Below, piece by piece: positions 13,261-24,682 of a stretch of 64,000 bases of DNA. A program made the translations under genes and the position numbers. Source of the DNA: Trochalopteron elliotii. Taxonomy: Eukaryota; Chordata; Aves; Passeriformes; Leiothrichidae. The notes under the pieces are model-generated. The model was not told the DNA's origin. It saw only the letters and a list, made by a program, of their open reading frames with translations, and searched no databases. The stretch is taken from positions 390,652-454,651 of the forward strand of contig JANPWX010000129.1 in assembly GCA_024734555.1 (NCBI GenBank), given 5' to 3'. Each line of letters starts with the position of its first letter. Position 1 is the first letter of the stretch.

Positions 13261-14831
13261 AGCTGTGAGCTGTGTAAAATTGCCTCTGCTAAATATGTGC
13301 TAATTGGCATATGAATGAGATTTTGTTAATCTTCTGCTTAAATAAGTAGGTAGAGAGAAGCTGGGAGTGAGTCCTCATTTCTCCCCTACAAGAACAAAAA
13401 GAGTTGTTATCTTAATCATTTAAATTAGCAAATATAATGCAAATATGTGTTTGTAGATACAGCAAACAATTAGCAACCATTATTTGGGAACAATATACCA
13501 AAATATGTGTTCCTGCTTTACTAAAGTATTTCTGAGGATTGAAATTAGCAGAAACACACCCAAATTGAGTATCTAAGGTGTTAAATGCAGTTTTGTGTTC
13601 CCCAGGTTTCTTCAACCATATGGGAGAATCTTCCAAGAAATCCTGTGTTCAGTTTAGATGGGGTGTTTTGGTGTCCTAATGAGGCATAAAATCCAAGTAA
13701 TGGAATAAAATTTGGAGCCAAAAAAGGGCTTTCCTCTGCTTTATTTTTTGATTCAATTCAGTAACACATTTATTAACTGCTGTAATATGAAAACCAAATC
13801 ATTGCATTTTTTAAGGGCTTAATGGTACTTCACAACGAGGACATATCTTTGTGTCTTTAGGGTGCTGAGCACTGTAGCAGGTCATATTTCTTACATTTCA
13901 GAAGGAACACAACAGTGCAGCACTTGAAACAAGTGGGATTTCAAAGTGTGTGTGTGTGGCCTTGAACTGTAATGAGCTGAGCTTTGGATTATTCCAGGAC
14001 ACAACAGTCTGAACTCCTGGGGCTGTTTGAGCCTGCATGGTTTCTTTCCCTTTGGGGCACTACTTTGCCTTGGCTGGTGCTGGCCAACAAATCTGTTCTT
14101 CTCAGGAGCCATCCTGGTCTCTGCTCGTGGACCAGGCAGCAAGAGGTGTTGTGAAAGGGATCATTCAGCTAAAGAAAATTCTACACTATAAGGATCACTG
14201 ACCTGAGAATTCTAATTCTGTGTTACAGGGGTATTCTGGGGCTTTTTTCATGGTAAGTGCAACTTAGTTGTAATAATGAAGAAATGGGTAGTGCTTCACA
14301 CAACTTATACATTTTTTAGCACACCTAAGGCAAAGTTCATTAATTATGTCACAAATCACCTTTGTGTAGCTTCGAAGACAGCATACATTGTAAAAAATGT
14401 TTAATACATGAACATAATGCTCTGTCTTGTTAATGCTGTGCTCAGTAAAAGGGAAAAAATACATTCTGGAGTGCCTATGGATGGATTTATTTGCATCCAG
14501 TGTTATTTCTTTACTGCAGTAAGCATCAAACCCACTCACCCCCTCATGACAAATGCACTTTCCAGAGGAACTTCTTTTTCCTCTCAAAGCAGCCAGAGCT
14601 GAGGAATGGCTCATTAAGTGCCCAGCACGCACCATTAGGTAATGCAGGTAGCCCTTCATGCAAGCTTGGGTAATACTCACACCCCTCACCTTGGCCTTCA
14701 CTGCTGCCAAGAGGAAAAACGTTGCCAAGCACAACATTGAGCCTAAGGCAGTGAAATCTCTTTGCTTTCATGTCTTTCTAGTCTATATCAAATAACATTT
14801 TCATTTTCACTCCAACAGAATTACATTCTTT
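13261..14831. other. Non-coding unique sequence
   Basis: No gene is supported. A short GT dinucleotide run lies near 13947. The minus-strand 157-codon frame at 14264-14737 overlaps several other frames of similar length and has no recognisable motif. Confidence 0.6.
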
Positions 14832-14873
14832 GGCCATACCACCCTGTGCCATTATCTATCTTAGTAGAGAAGT
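14832..14873 (+). pseudogene. Possible degraded 5S rRNA-derived fragment
   Basis: The 15 bases GGCCATACCACCCTG at 14832-14846 are identical to the conserved stretch near the 5' end of vertebrate 5S rRNA. The next ~27 bases retain weaker resemblance, with ATCT and TCT blocks then GAGAAG in places comparable to the 5S ATCTCGTCTGATCTCGGAAG segment, while the very 5' end and everything past 14873 do not match. By my rough estimate a 15-base match to 5S would be uncommon by chance in 64 kb, though not impossible. The fragment lacks the full internal control region, so it would not be a working gene. It could be a 5' scrap of a 5S pseudogene, a 5S-derived SINE remnant, or coincidence. Confidence 0.25.
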
Positions 14874-15153
14874 TTGTGCCCTAGAGAAAAAACTTCCTTC
14901 AATAATATATATTTCCTGTCAAAAGTTTTCCCCTTGCAGAGCAGGTGAAGTGCTAAGACTGAAATCACACAAGGGATTGGCAGAGATGCTGAACCCTTCT
15001 CTGCATTCCCAGTGTGTGAAAACAGAGCAACACTTTTCATTCATGACAGGATGTGCCTGGTCCATCGTAGCACACCATGGTTTTCTTGTTATGTAGGCTC
15101 AATCTTAGGAAAATGTTAGAAAAATCTTAGGAAATCTCTTATAAATTACCAGA
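14874..15153. other. Non-coding unique sequence
   Basis: AT-rich unique DNA leading into the microsatellite; nothing recognisable. Confidence 0.6.
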
Positions 15154-15156
15154 ATA

Positions 15157-15219
<63 letters not shown>
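15154..15219. repeat. (ATT)n trinucleotide microsatellite
   Basis: About 22 near-perfect copies of ATT/TTA run without visible interruption. Read on the minus strand it encodes an artefactual isoleucine run. It directly abuts the pyrimidine tract on the right, making one compound array. Confidence 0.95.
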
Positions 15220-15220
<1 letters not shown>

Positions 15221-15358
15221 TTCCTCTTCCTCTTCTTCGTCCTCTTCTTCTTCCTCTTTCTCTTCTTCTTCTTCCTCTTTCTCTTCCTCTTTCTCTTTCT
15301 CTTCCTCTTCCTCTTTCTCTTCCTCTTCCTCCTCCTCCTCCTCCTCCTCCTCCTCCTT
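15219..15358. repeat. Long polypyrimidine tract (TTC/CTT/TCC), triplex-prone
   Basis: The plus strand carries only C and T except for a single G at 15239; from 15240 to 15358 there are 119 uninterrupted pyrimidines. The left two thirds mix CTT, TCTTTC and CCT units, and the right end is a nearly pure (CCT)n of about ten copies. Minus-strand frames through it give glutamate- or glycine/arginine-rich strings, which are artefacts. Homopurine/homopyrimidine tracts with mirror symmetry are known to adopt H-DNA and to stall polymerases; that this one does so is inference. Confidence 0.95.
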
Positions 15359-18300
15359 GTAAGGAATACAAGAAGTATCTCCTATCCTCATAACAGTTTG
15401 CATTAGAAATAGAAAAAATTCTGGTGTCTGTTTTGTAATCCATCTGTTAAGATGTAGCTTCTAGCAGGGGAAAAAATAATTTTAATCCTGTCTTGCCATA
15501 ACTTGCAAGTTTTTAATGTTATAAATTATGTCCTGTAGTAAGCTGGAATGCTGCAGAATTTATTTGCAAGTTTAGAGCTGGTCTCTCTAGGAGTACTGTG
15601 TGAGGTCTGTGTGCATGGCACCTGCAGGAAGAGCACTGGTGGCTGGAGCTTCATGGCTCAGTGACCCTCAGTATTTGTGAGGTTACCATGAGCCAGGAGC
15701 GGCTCCTTGGCAGGCAGGTGGGATGGGCAGTGCCACAAGGGACCCTTGGTGGGGCAGTGGGAGGGTCTTCTGGGAGGGGCAGCTCAGACCCATCTCCTGG
15801 GACCCTCCCTGAGCACAGCCTTGGGCTGCCTGTCTCTCCTGCAGAATGAAAGAGCACGTCTGAAAAAGTCAACAGAAATTAAACCAGGAAACAGCACAAA
15901 CAGCACAGGGCAAAAGGCATCTGCAGGAGAGAGGAGTAGCTGGATATGAAGCTCCCAGAAGGAATGAGGTGTGCTTCCCAGACTGAGCTGCACTGCCTTG
16001 AGACAAATGTCACAAACAGAAATTGCAATGTCATGAAAACAAGCACCCAGAAAATGTTCAGGCAGTCAAAGGAGAAGTCTTTTGCCTAGCAGCAGTAGCT
16101 AATGAAATCAAATATTGGGAAAAACACCTTGCAGAATATGGTTCAAAAAGATCGTTAGAAAGGACACATTTTTTTTGTAAGGGTGTAAATAAAACAGTTT
16201 CTGAAGAACAGTTTTCTTGGCTCCTATTAAAATGTTCTGCAGCAGACTTGGGAACTGAGGAAATAATAGAAGTAGCAAACTGTTTACTGTTTGTGTCCAA
16301 CAGAGAGGTCATTCAGCAGTTAGGTCATGGACTGTTCTTCAGAGCAACTTTGAGTTAGTAAGGCAATGCTGACAAGTGGCTTTGTTGCTCTGTTTTCAGT
16401 GTGAACTCACAGGGTTTTAGACTCCATTTCCCCAAAGAAATGCATTCTTCCTAAATGAAAATGTGGAGTTATACCTGGGATGCTTATATAAATGAAATAA
16501 GCATATAAAATGCTCTGCATTTTCTTGTCCATCTGTTTGTGCTCTGCCCTGGTACTGGGAGAACAGCTCATGTCTGAAGGCTTATTCTCCAAGCAATTAA
16601 TTATCCCCCATATTTGTGTAATTGTATTGTCCTACTTGTTGTAATTGAGCTACATCTATTTGGCACTAGGCTGCTCCATATACCTTTCACTCCCACGGGT
16701 GAGCTGTGTAACAAATTGGTGCAGCACATTTGGAGGCAGGGAAAGAAATGTGCATGGCTAATGTGCTCCATGATGTATGGGCAAGCCCGTGCTGGGCTGC
16801 CTCACTGAGCATCCTGGCTGCACACAGCTCCTGATAAATGAGCAGCCTGGCCAAAGAATGAGGGCAGACAGGAGATGCTCACTAAGTACTAATAGGCTGC
16901 ACAAAGCATTATGCTCAGCAGTGAGGGCTTTTTTCCATAATTCCAGACAGCAAACTGTGTTAGTCATGCTAATGTGATACAGTATTTGTGACTGCCTTGA
17001 CACTGTCCATTTAAATATTGGGGAAGCTGCTTCTTTCACATCTGCATGTCCAAATACATTGTGCTGGATTAGCTCTAGTCAATTTAGCACTGTGTTGTCA
17101 GCTGGAGTTAAAACAAATGTCATGGGCTACTTCATCACTGACTGACCTGCACTCATTATACGAAAAATTGGCATTTCTAAACAGCTCTTCCATGAGGTTG
17201 TCTTCAGTTTGTGAGTGACTGAGGGAAGAGTCACATCCCGGCAGCTGTTGCATTCTGGGGCTGCTGAGGCACCTTCAGCGTCCTGTGCTCGTTCATTTCA
17301 AACAAACAAAGCTCCTCTCCTGCGTCTGGATACAAGGAGCTGCCGTGTGACTCTGTGGTGACAGATCCACACGGCTGATGTCACTTGTTTTTATATGGCA
17401 AAAGCCAGATCGATAAACTCCCAGGGAATTCAGAGCTCACACGCTGCATTTCCTAGGGAGGATTAGCTGAAAGGAAATGTCTGACAGCTCTGTGGCAGCT
17501 TTCACATTGCAAGCTGAACTATTCTTTCTTCCCCTTCACAGTCTGATGGAAATGAGAGACGTTAAACTGCTCTTCACTTAAATCCTGGCCAGTCATTTAG
17601 CAAGAAGTGTTGTATCAAATCAGTAATTTTGTCTGCCTGGAAAATCCCAGACCTTCACCAATTACTTAGGAACACATCAGCCTTTCCTGCCAATCAAGTC
17701 TAATCATTAGTTCTACCATCTTTACCCCCAAAACTGCCAATGCCTTTCTTAAGCTGGAACCTGCCAAGGGTTCACAATGTAGGTTGGTATGAAAGGGGCA
17801 GAAACTTCCAGAAATGTTTTGGTCCTCTGCAGTTGGAATCTTCTTGATGAAGATTGTCTTTGTCAACTTCACTACATTGCTAGATAGTTATTATGCAGTT
17901 TTTACTGCTCCAGTGCTTACATCTTCAAGACAGATGTTCCAGGGAATGCACTGAGAACTGAGGCTTTGCTAGAAGCCATGAGACAATAGAAATAGTAAAT
18001 TTAGCATGAGGTCTTCATTCTCTCTTTTCCAAATTCACAACAATGAAAATCTAGAATTGATAAACTGCAGATGCAAAAAATGGTTTTGCTTATATTTTGT
18101 TATATCACATGGATGAGTTCAGGGTTTAAGATCTCTTTTGTAGGCCACAGCTGACTCTCTTCCACTCGTGAAAGTATATTCCCAAGTGGCAGAGTCAGTG
18201 GCCTTGATCTACCAACATGTGTTTTCCTACCAGTTGCTGGCTTGCAGTACTGTGTGCTTTGGCAGGAATAGCAGCCCTCCAGTATTTGAAATGGAACAGC

Positions 18301-19420
18301 AAGCATGAAACTGGATGTAACTTCCCCCCACAACGGGAATGACCCTTCCTTCCTCCAGATGTGCTTTTACAAATATTGAGTTGGAATAAATTATTCCTTT
18401 TCACTCACAAATGCCAGTTAAGGCTGAGTCCTCCCTAGCTGAAGTAACTAGAAGAAGCCCTCACAGTAAGATGTAACCATTCTCTTTGTTTTGATGGAGA
18501 TAAGACCTCTTAGAAAGCTGTGGCACAAACACAGCCAGCTTTGCTTTTAGGCAGGAGGATTTATTTTACTCATTTTGAAGTGGAAGCTGGTAAATGGTAG
18601 GCAGCCCTATCTTGTTCTACAAATCTCTGCTGATGCTGTTTGTAAAAACAGAAGGAATAAAGGTCCCTTAGGAGATGCAGAGTAAGACAACAAATACTTC
18701 CTATCGCTTTGCCTTTTTTATGTAATAACTGCTGATTTTAAAATCTGTCACGTTGTGTGTGTTTTGATGTGCAGGTTTCCACAGTTCCTGTACAGGTAGA
18801 GGGAGAGGCAACAGAATTCCCTCTCTGCAGGCTGGGCTCAGCCTTTCTTCTTAAGGCAAAGTGCTGCTGCTTTGTGCTTGGGTCACAGCAGGTCCCTGCA
18901 TCTCCATCTGGCTAAAACAAAAGGGACCAGTGTAATCCAAAAGCAGGAAGGATAACAGGAAAATACTGTCCCACTATGGAAAGGACATAAAAAACTACAC
19001 CAAAACCACTGACAGTTCAGTTTGAGGGGGATTCCAGCCTCCCATATGCAGGAATCATTGAAGATTGTCAGTGTAAAAGTAATGTAATACTGGTACAAAG
19101 ATAAACTTATTTCTGAAGAACTCCCAGGCTTTCTCTTCTTTTTTTTCGTTAAGGACTTCCTTCATATTTTAGCATTGAATAAATCTTAAATTAATTCTAT
19201 AATAGATGATGGAAAAGCACTTTAGAGCATGAAAGAACGTTCCACATTCATTTGAAATTCTTCTTAAAAAATCAGTCATGTCATAATTTATCAGAAATAT
19301 TAGATTATTTGCATTTTATCCATTTTTGGGGAAGGTTTCTATTAATGTGCATTTTCTGTTTATCCTGGAGATACCATTAATCTGCCAAAATTTTTTTTTC
19401 TGGAAATTAGCCTCTCACTG
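15359..19420. other. Non-coding unique sequence
   Basis: No gene is supported. The 111-codon plus-strand frame at 16023-16358 has a reasonably mixed amino-acid composition but no family resemblance and no intron or promoter context. The segment 17230-17440 has more CpGs than its surroundings (about eight in 200 bases) but no further structure. The remainder is AT-rich unique sequence. Confidence 0.6.
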
Positions 19421-19449
19421 CTTTTTTTTTTCTCTTTCTCTCTCTCTCT
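19421..19449. repeat. T-run plus (TC)n microsatellite
   Basis: A T-rich run is followed by CTCTTTCTCTCTCTCTCT, giving a pyrimidine tract of about 29 bases. Confidence 0.8.
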
Positions 19450-22400
19450 GATATGTTTATTTCATGTCCTGCTTTCTAAACATCCCCAGACTTTCAGCCT
19501 GCTAAGTTGGATGTCTTTGGGCAAACCATTTGGCCTCTTTTTCAGTGATCCCCATCTGCTGAGGGGGGACAGTGCTTCCCCATCTCCCTGGGGCTGCATT
19601 TAAATGGACTGATGTTCATAAAATCCTTTCAATGCCTCCTGCCCAAAATTCTCCAAGGAAAATCATAGCACAAAGAGCTGTGGATACTGACTACACTTTG
19701 AAGAAATTGCAGGCAGCCTCTTTTTGTCTTCCCTGTTTACTTTGTTTTTTTCTGAAATGTTGATGCACTGAAAAGTCAAGCCAGGAAAAACAGGGGAAAA
19801 AAAAGCTTGTACTATTTGGCAGATTTTTTGCTGTTGAATTAAAACTTCAAAGAAAATGAAAATACAAACTTAGATGCTTTAGCTATCTGACCTTTTATCT
19901 TTGACTGAGTTCTCCAAACCATTCCTGAAGTAGACATTTCATACATGCTTGTGACATGAGCCAAGTGTCACGTGAAAAGACAGGCTGTTCCCATACCACT
20001 GAGGTAGGAAGCCTTTAGCTAAGTTAAAAGAAGCACCTGAACACCCTGTGGCCATGTTATTCTGTAATTACCCCTCCTAGACAAATCACCCTTGCTTTGA
20101 TAAATAAATAAAAGTACATGGGGCATACAGGCTTCCCCAGAGGGGATCAAACAGAGAAAGGATTTAGAGATCACAAATGCTTGTGGCACAATGGAAATCC
20201 ACTGTTAAAAGATCCTCTGATACCAGAAGGATCTCCAACTACTGATATCAAAGCAAGTTTATGTTAATTAGTGGGGAGCACTTGCAAAGATGAGTTGTGC
20301 ACTTCTGAACTGCTTCTGACTGACATGTTCCCATTTACACAGGGGCACAGAAGAGAGAAAAACAGACTGCCCTTGTATATGACAAGCAAGTCACTTCTGA
20401 ATTCCAAACCTTTGGAATTTTTGGGCTTGAACTCCTTGGACTTGGTGCTAATTTTCATCTTTAGTTTCTGTGCTTTGCCTCCCCTATTTTCAGTCAGTGC
20501 CACATCTGTCACCACACTTTGTCTGATGTGCTCAGGTGTGGAACATCTGTTCTGTGTACCAGCTGCTTACCTTTAATTTCTGTTTCTTCCTGTTAAACAC
20601 ACTTTTACAATAAACTCTCCAACAGTGATGCACTGAGAATGAGTCTGTAATGTGCATAAATATGTGTCTCTGTGAGTGCATGGGTTTTTGCACACTGCAA
20701 TTCTAGTACTTAAGTTGCCTCTCTTGTAGTTATTTTTTTGCTTTACACAAGGTCAGGTTTTGCTACTCTTGTTTGCACAAGCCCCCTGTAACATTATCAA
20801 TAATGACTTTATTGTACAGTTTTAAAAATCTGTTTTTCTGCACCTTGCTGTTCTTCATGTTATTATCTGCCTTTTTCCAAAACTGCTCTCCATTTGTACA
20901 GCACAAATCACACGATGTATACACGAATTCAAAGGAACAAGTGAAAGATAATTCCTCTTCATCAGGCTCTCTGGAATGAAAGATGCTGTTGCTGTTTCAT
21001 GCTGTGGACTGTAGCTGCCATGGCTGTTCACTTGGAATGTGTGGTACTTTCCCAGGAAAAGAAAAAAAATGAAGCAAAAGGTTTTTAGTGCTGCGTTCTG
21101 CAATGCTGTAAATATGGGAAGGTGTGGTGAGACACATTGTGTGGGATTTTTAATGCAGTGAAGCCAACAGACTGAATTTATCTTGCTGTTGCTGTTGTAT
21201 GAATAGCAATAATTACCCATTTTTCCTTTCATTAACTTTGTGATTTTGATAGATACGCTGCTTTTAGAAAGGCACACACTAAATCTCTGAATTCTGTCTT
21301 CTAAAAAATCATCCTCTCTGGGAAAAACTCTTCCAGAGGCCAAGGAAATACTTCAGCTGGCAGTAACTCTTTTTTTGAGTTGGTTTCCTTGTGTTCTTTT
21401 CTGAAGAAACTGGTCTCTAATGAGCAGATCTGATTTGAAGCTGCTTCAGGCTTGCACTGGGAAGAGAGACATTTCTAAGCTCTGGGTCAAAGTTGGAGGG
21501 AATTTCCTTTTGTCTACACACAGTCTTGTGTGTGATGATTTCCTTGCACCCTTTTAGTAGCCTGTTACAAGCTCACACAGAGTGTCTAAAATAAGGCCTG
21601 GAGGAATGGATTGAGAAGCTGCATTTCTTTCTGCCAGTCTTGCATCTGAAAATCCTTTTTCTTGTTATTTCTTTTCTGAGAAGCAGAGATTTTTGAAGTG
21701 ATGACAGTCTGGGGTTTTATGTGAGCTTTACCATGGAGCTTACCTTTTCCTGCAGCTGCCTCTGAGCCATGTATCCTCTGGAGCATGGGGATGAGGCACT
21801 AACAAGCAATGGGCACTCAAAGTGTCCTCACTGATATGATTTATTTAAACACCAAAATATCAAACTGCTTCAATGTGATGATCATTGAATAGACTGAGGA
21901 CTTTGAAACATGGGAAGGCTGAATAAGTAGCTAGTTGAATGCTGACTGAAATGGTTATTTAATTTAGGTGAAATAAAATATTTTAAGGCCTGGGTGAGGT
22001 TTTACTAGCATAGATTTTAGCATGCCTAGCTCTTTCAAATAATGTGGTGGTTTTTTCAGCAGCCCCTAGCCCCTCTGTGCTTCCCCTGGGTTCCCACATC
22101 ATCTGTCCCATGTCAGAGTGTGGCACTAAATTGCTGAGCACTTGAGTGGAAATGCTGCTGCTAACTTTCATTTTAGGATAAACCCAAATTTTATTGGTGC
22201 TTCTCTCATCCTTCGTTCATTTGCTAAAGTGAACCATGTAAAGCTGTCCTTCACCACTGATGTGTGCTTTCCACTTTCTGTGTACTGATTTTGGTGAACT
22301 CCACCATCTAGATCATGTGCAACCCCAGCAAAAGATTCATGTGGGCAAAAATGGTTTATTTTACTTCACTGACAAAGAATATCTTTGAAAATAAAGGTGG

Positions 22401-24620
22401 TATCTAGGCTGTTAAGCTTTTCCTTTTTTCTCTCTATTCTTCCTTTATCTTTTTTTTTCTGTATTTTTTCCTCTTTCTTTCCCCAGAAGAGACATAGTAA
22501 GCTTTTAAAAGTATATCTGTGAGCACAATAAGTTTTAGATTTTTGTTTTATGTTTACTAAGGAAAAAGTTTATCAGACTCTTTTCTTGATCTTTATAGAT
22601 TTATTCTGTGGAGAAAGGCTGCCAAAATGTCAGTCAAAGCTTAAGGCAAAGCCCACAGCCATCCTGATGTATTAAAACAGGAAGCAAAAAAAGAGGATGA
22701 TGAAAACCCTGATCCACTGAGTTACTAGAAAGACTTTTTTTTGTTCATATTGTTGTGGTGGATCTGGCCTAAGATTCTGACTGGGGATGTCAGTGCTGAG
22801 TGAGGAGCATCTGTAAATGATGCCTGTACCAGGGTTAATTTGGGATGTTCACCACTGCTCACAGTGCTCACATGGCTCCATGCAAGGGCACTGAGGGGAG
22901 CCCCAGTTCCCATGGCCATGGGCATTCCTGACACAGATCAGAGCTGCAGGGAGAAGCTCCCTCAGTTGTGGAGCTCCAGTGTCCAACACAGCCCTGTCAA
23001 GCCCCCCTCATGGGGCTGATGTCTGAGAAGTCTGTGGTGCTCCCTTCCTCTTAAGGGTGGGATGTCACAGTGCTACAGTTAATTTTTGTTGGTGACATGA
23101 CTGCACCTGCTTTCCTTTTGGAATGACAAGCTGGGCTGTGTCATTTATCTCAGGCCCTGTACCAAACCTGTGGGCCTCCCCCAGCCCAAGAATTTATGGC
23201 GAGTTGTAGGGGAAGAATGAGTGTGTGATGGATGTGCTTGCTGCTCTTGCAGCTTCTCTTTTTTTGTGGCACTTGGTTCACCAAGCCCTCGTTATCTTGT
23301 GTTGCTGAGACATGCAGCCAGTCCCTTGCTTCAGATAACTTAGGCTGCCTCAGACAGCTGGGAGGGAGCAGGGAGTGGAGGCTGTGGCTTTTGGAGCATA
23401 ATTACAAGTTGATGTCCAATTCACTTTGTCACAGAGTCCACCAGAAGGAGTACCCTGGCTTCACTGCCATGTGCCTGTGATCTGTTGATTGCTATCTTCC
23501 CCCCAAGTCACAGACAGAATCCCCTGATGTTCAGCTTGAGTTGAAGGGGTGTGAAAAATTGATGGCACCAGCAAAATCAGTAAAGAACTGCTGGTTCTCA
23601 GCAAGCATTCGTTAGTGTTTTCTTTTCACAAATCAAAAAACTTCCCCAGACAATGAGAACTGAATTTTATACCCTATGTATTTTTCCATGGCATGGACTA
23701 ATTCTTTTCTTATCAACTCTGCAAATAATTTGCATGCCAGTAGCCTCTGAATATTTGTGTTAACTAATAGCAGACCATTGTAGCTTTGGTTTGTGTTTGA
23801 CATGTTTTAGTTTCTGAAATTTTTTTCAGGATATTTTCTGTAAACAAGAGACAAGTTTTGGTAAAGGCAAATCTGTTTACATATTTTCTTTAGGAGGGGC
23901 TTCTCCTTGATGTCTTTCTGATCTAACCAATGTAATTGAAGAAGTTTGTCTTCTTATTACCAATCAAATTAGTCTGTGTAAAATAGTATTAAAGGAAAAA
24001 CACTTCCCAAGAATAAAAAAGTCATTTTTAGCCTTCTGAAGTTGGAGTCTTTGTGTCGTTGTAGTGTACAACAGCATCAGACCATCATGAGTTTATCTCC
24101 CTAGACTGGTAAACAAAGACAAAAAGAGTGATTTTCTTACTATTTATACCCGCTTTTAAGTGGAAGAGGTTAACTTCTGATTCAGAATTGATTTCAAGCT
24201 TCAAGGGAGACCAGGTTACAGGTGTGTTAAGGCAGAGATTTATCTGATAAAACCTGAATAGGGATCTGCACAGCTAGGCCCCTAATTACCCAGCTGATTG
24301 CCCTGTCAATGAGGAGTCCCAAGCCTGGATGGCCATTCTGTCTCTGGCCTGTCTGGGCTCCTCATGTTCCTTGCTTACCTGCTCTTTCCTGCTGCAGCTC
24401 AGGTAAAGCCAGAAATATTTGCTCTTGCCTCTTTTCTCAGAGCCCTCCTTCACAGGAGGATGCACTCACTGATACCCAGCAGCTGTCCTCCTGCTGATAG
24501 ATTGACCTTATTTTAAAATTCATTTCAATTACTGACATAAAACATCTATTTCCTCCACATTCTTGAAAAATCCTATTGGTTAACAAAGAAATGCCTCTCT
24601 GTTTCTAAATACTTCTCTAT
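19450..24620. other. Non-coding unique sequence
   Basis: I see no supportable gene. The 162-codon minus-strand frame at 20855-21343 and several frames of 60-100 codons have no recognisable motif. A GC-richer stretch at 22800-23060 holds no identifiable repeat. A pyrimidine-rich stretch near 22420-22485 is interrupted by purines. Confidence 0.6.
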
Positions 24621-24682
24621 ATTTCTCTTTTTTTTTTTTTTCCTTCCCCCCCCACTCCAAAAAGAAAAAGAAAAAAAAAAGT
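24621..24682. repeat. Poly(T)/poly(C) tract facing an A-rich tract
   Basis: T14 at 24628-24641 and C8 at 24646-24653 are followed within a few bases by AAAAAGAAAAAG and an A10 run. The T-rich and A-rich arms are complementary over much of their length, so a foldback is possible, but the simpler explanation is low-complexity slippage. Confidence 0.75.

Noticed and set aside
15105..15443. Minus-strand frames giving glutamate-, glycine/arginine- and isoleucine-rich proteins
   Set aside because: They are translations of the compound microsatellite and have no unique coding flanks.
16023..16358. 111-codon frame with mixed, protein-like composition
   Set aside because: I recognise no family, and there is no evidence of splicing or conservation to support an exon.
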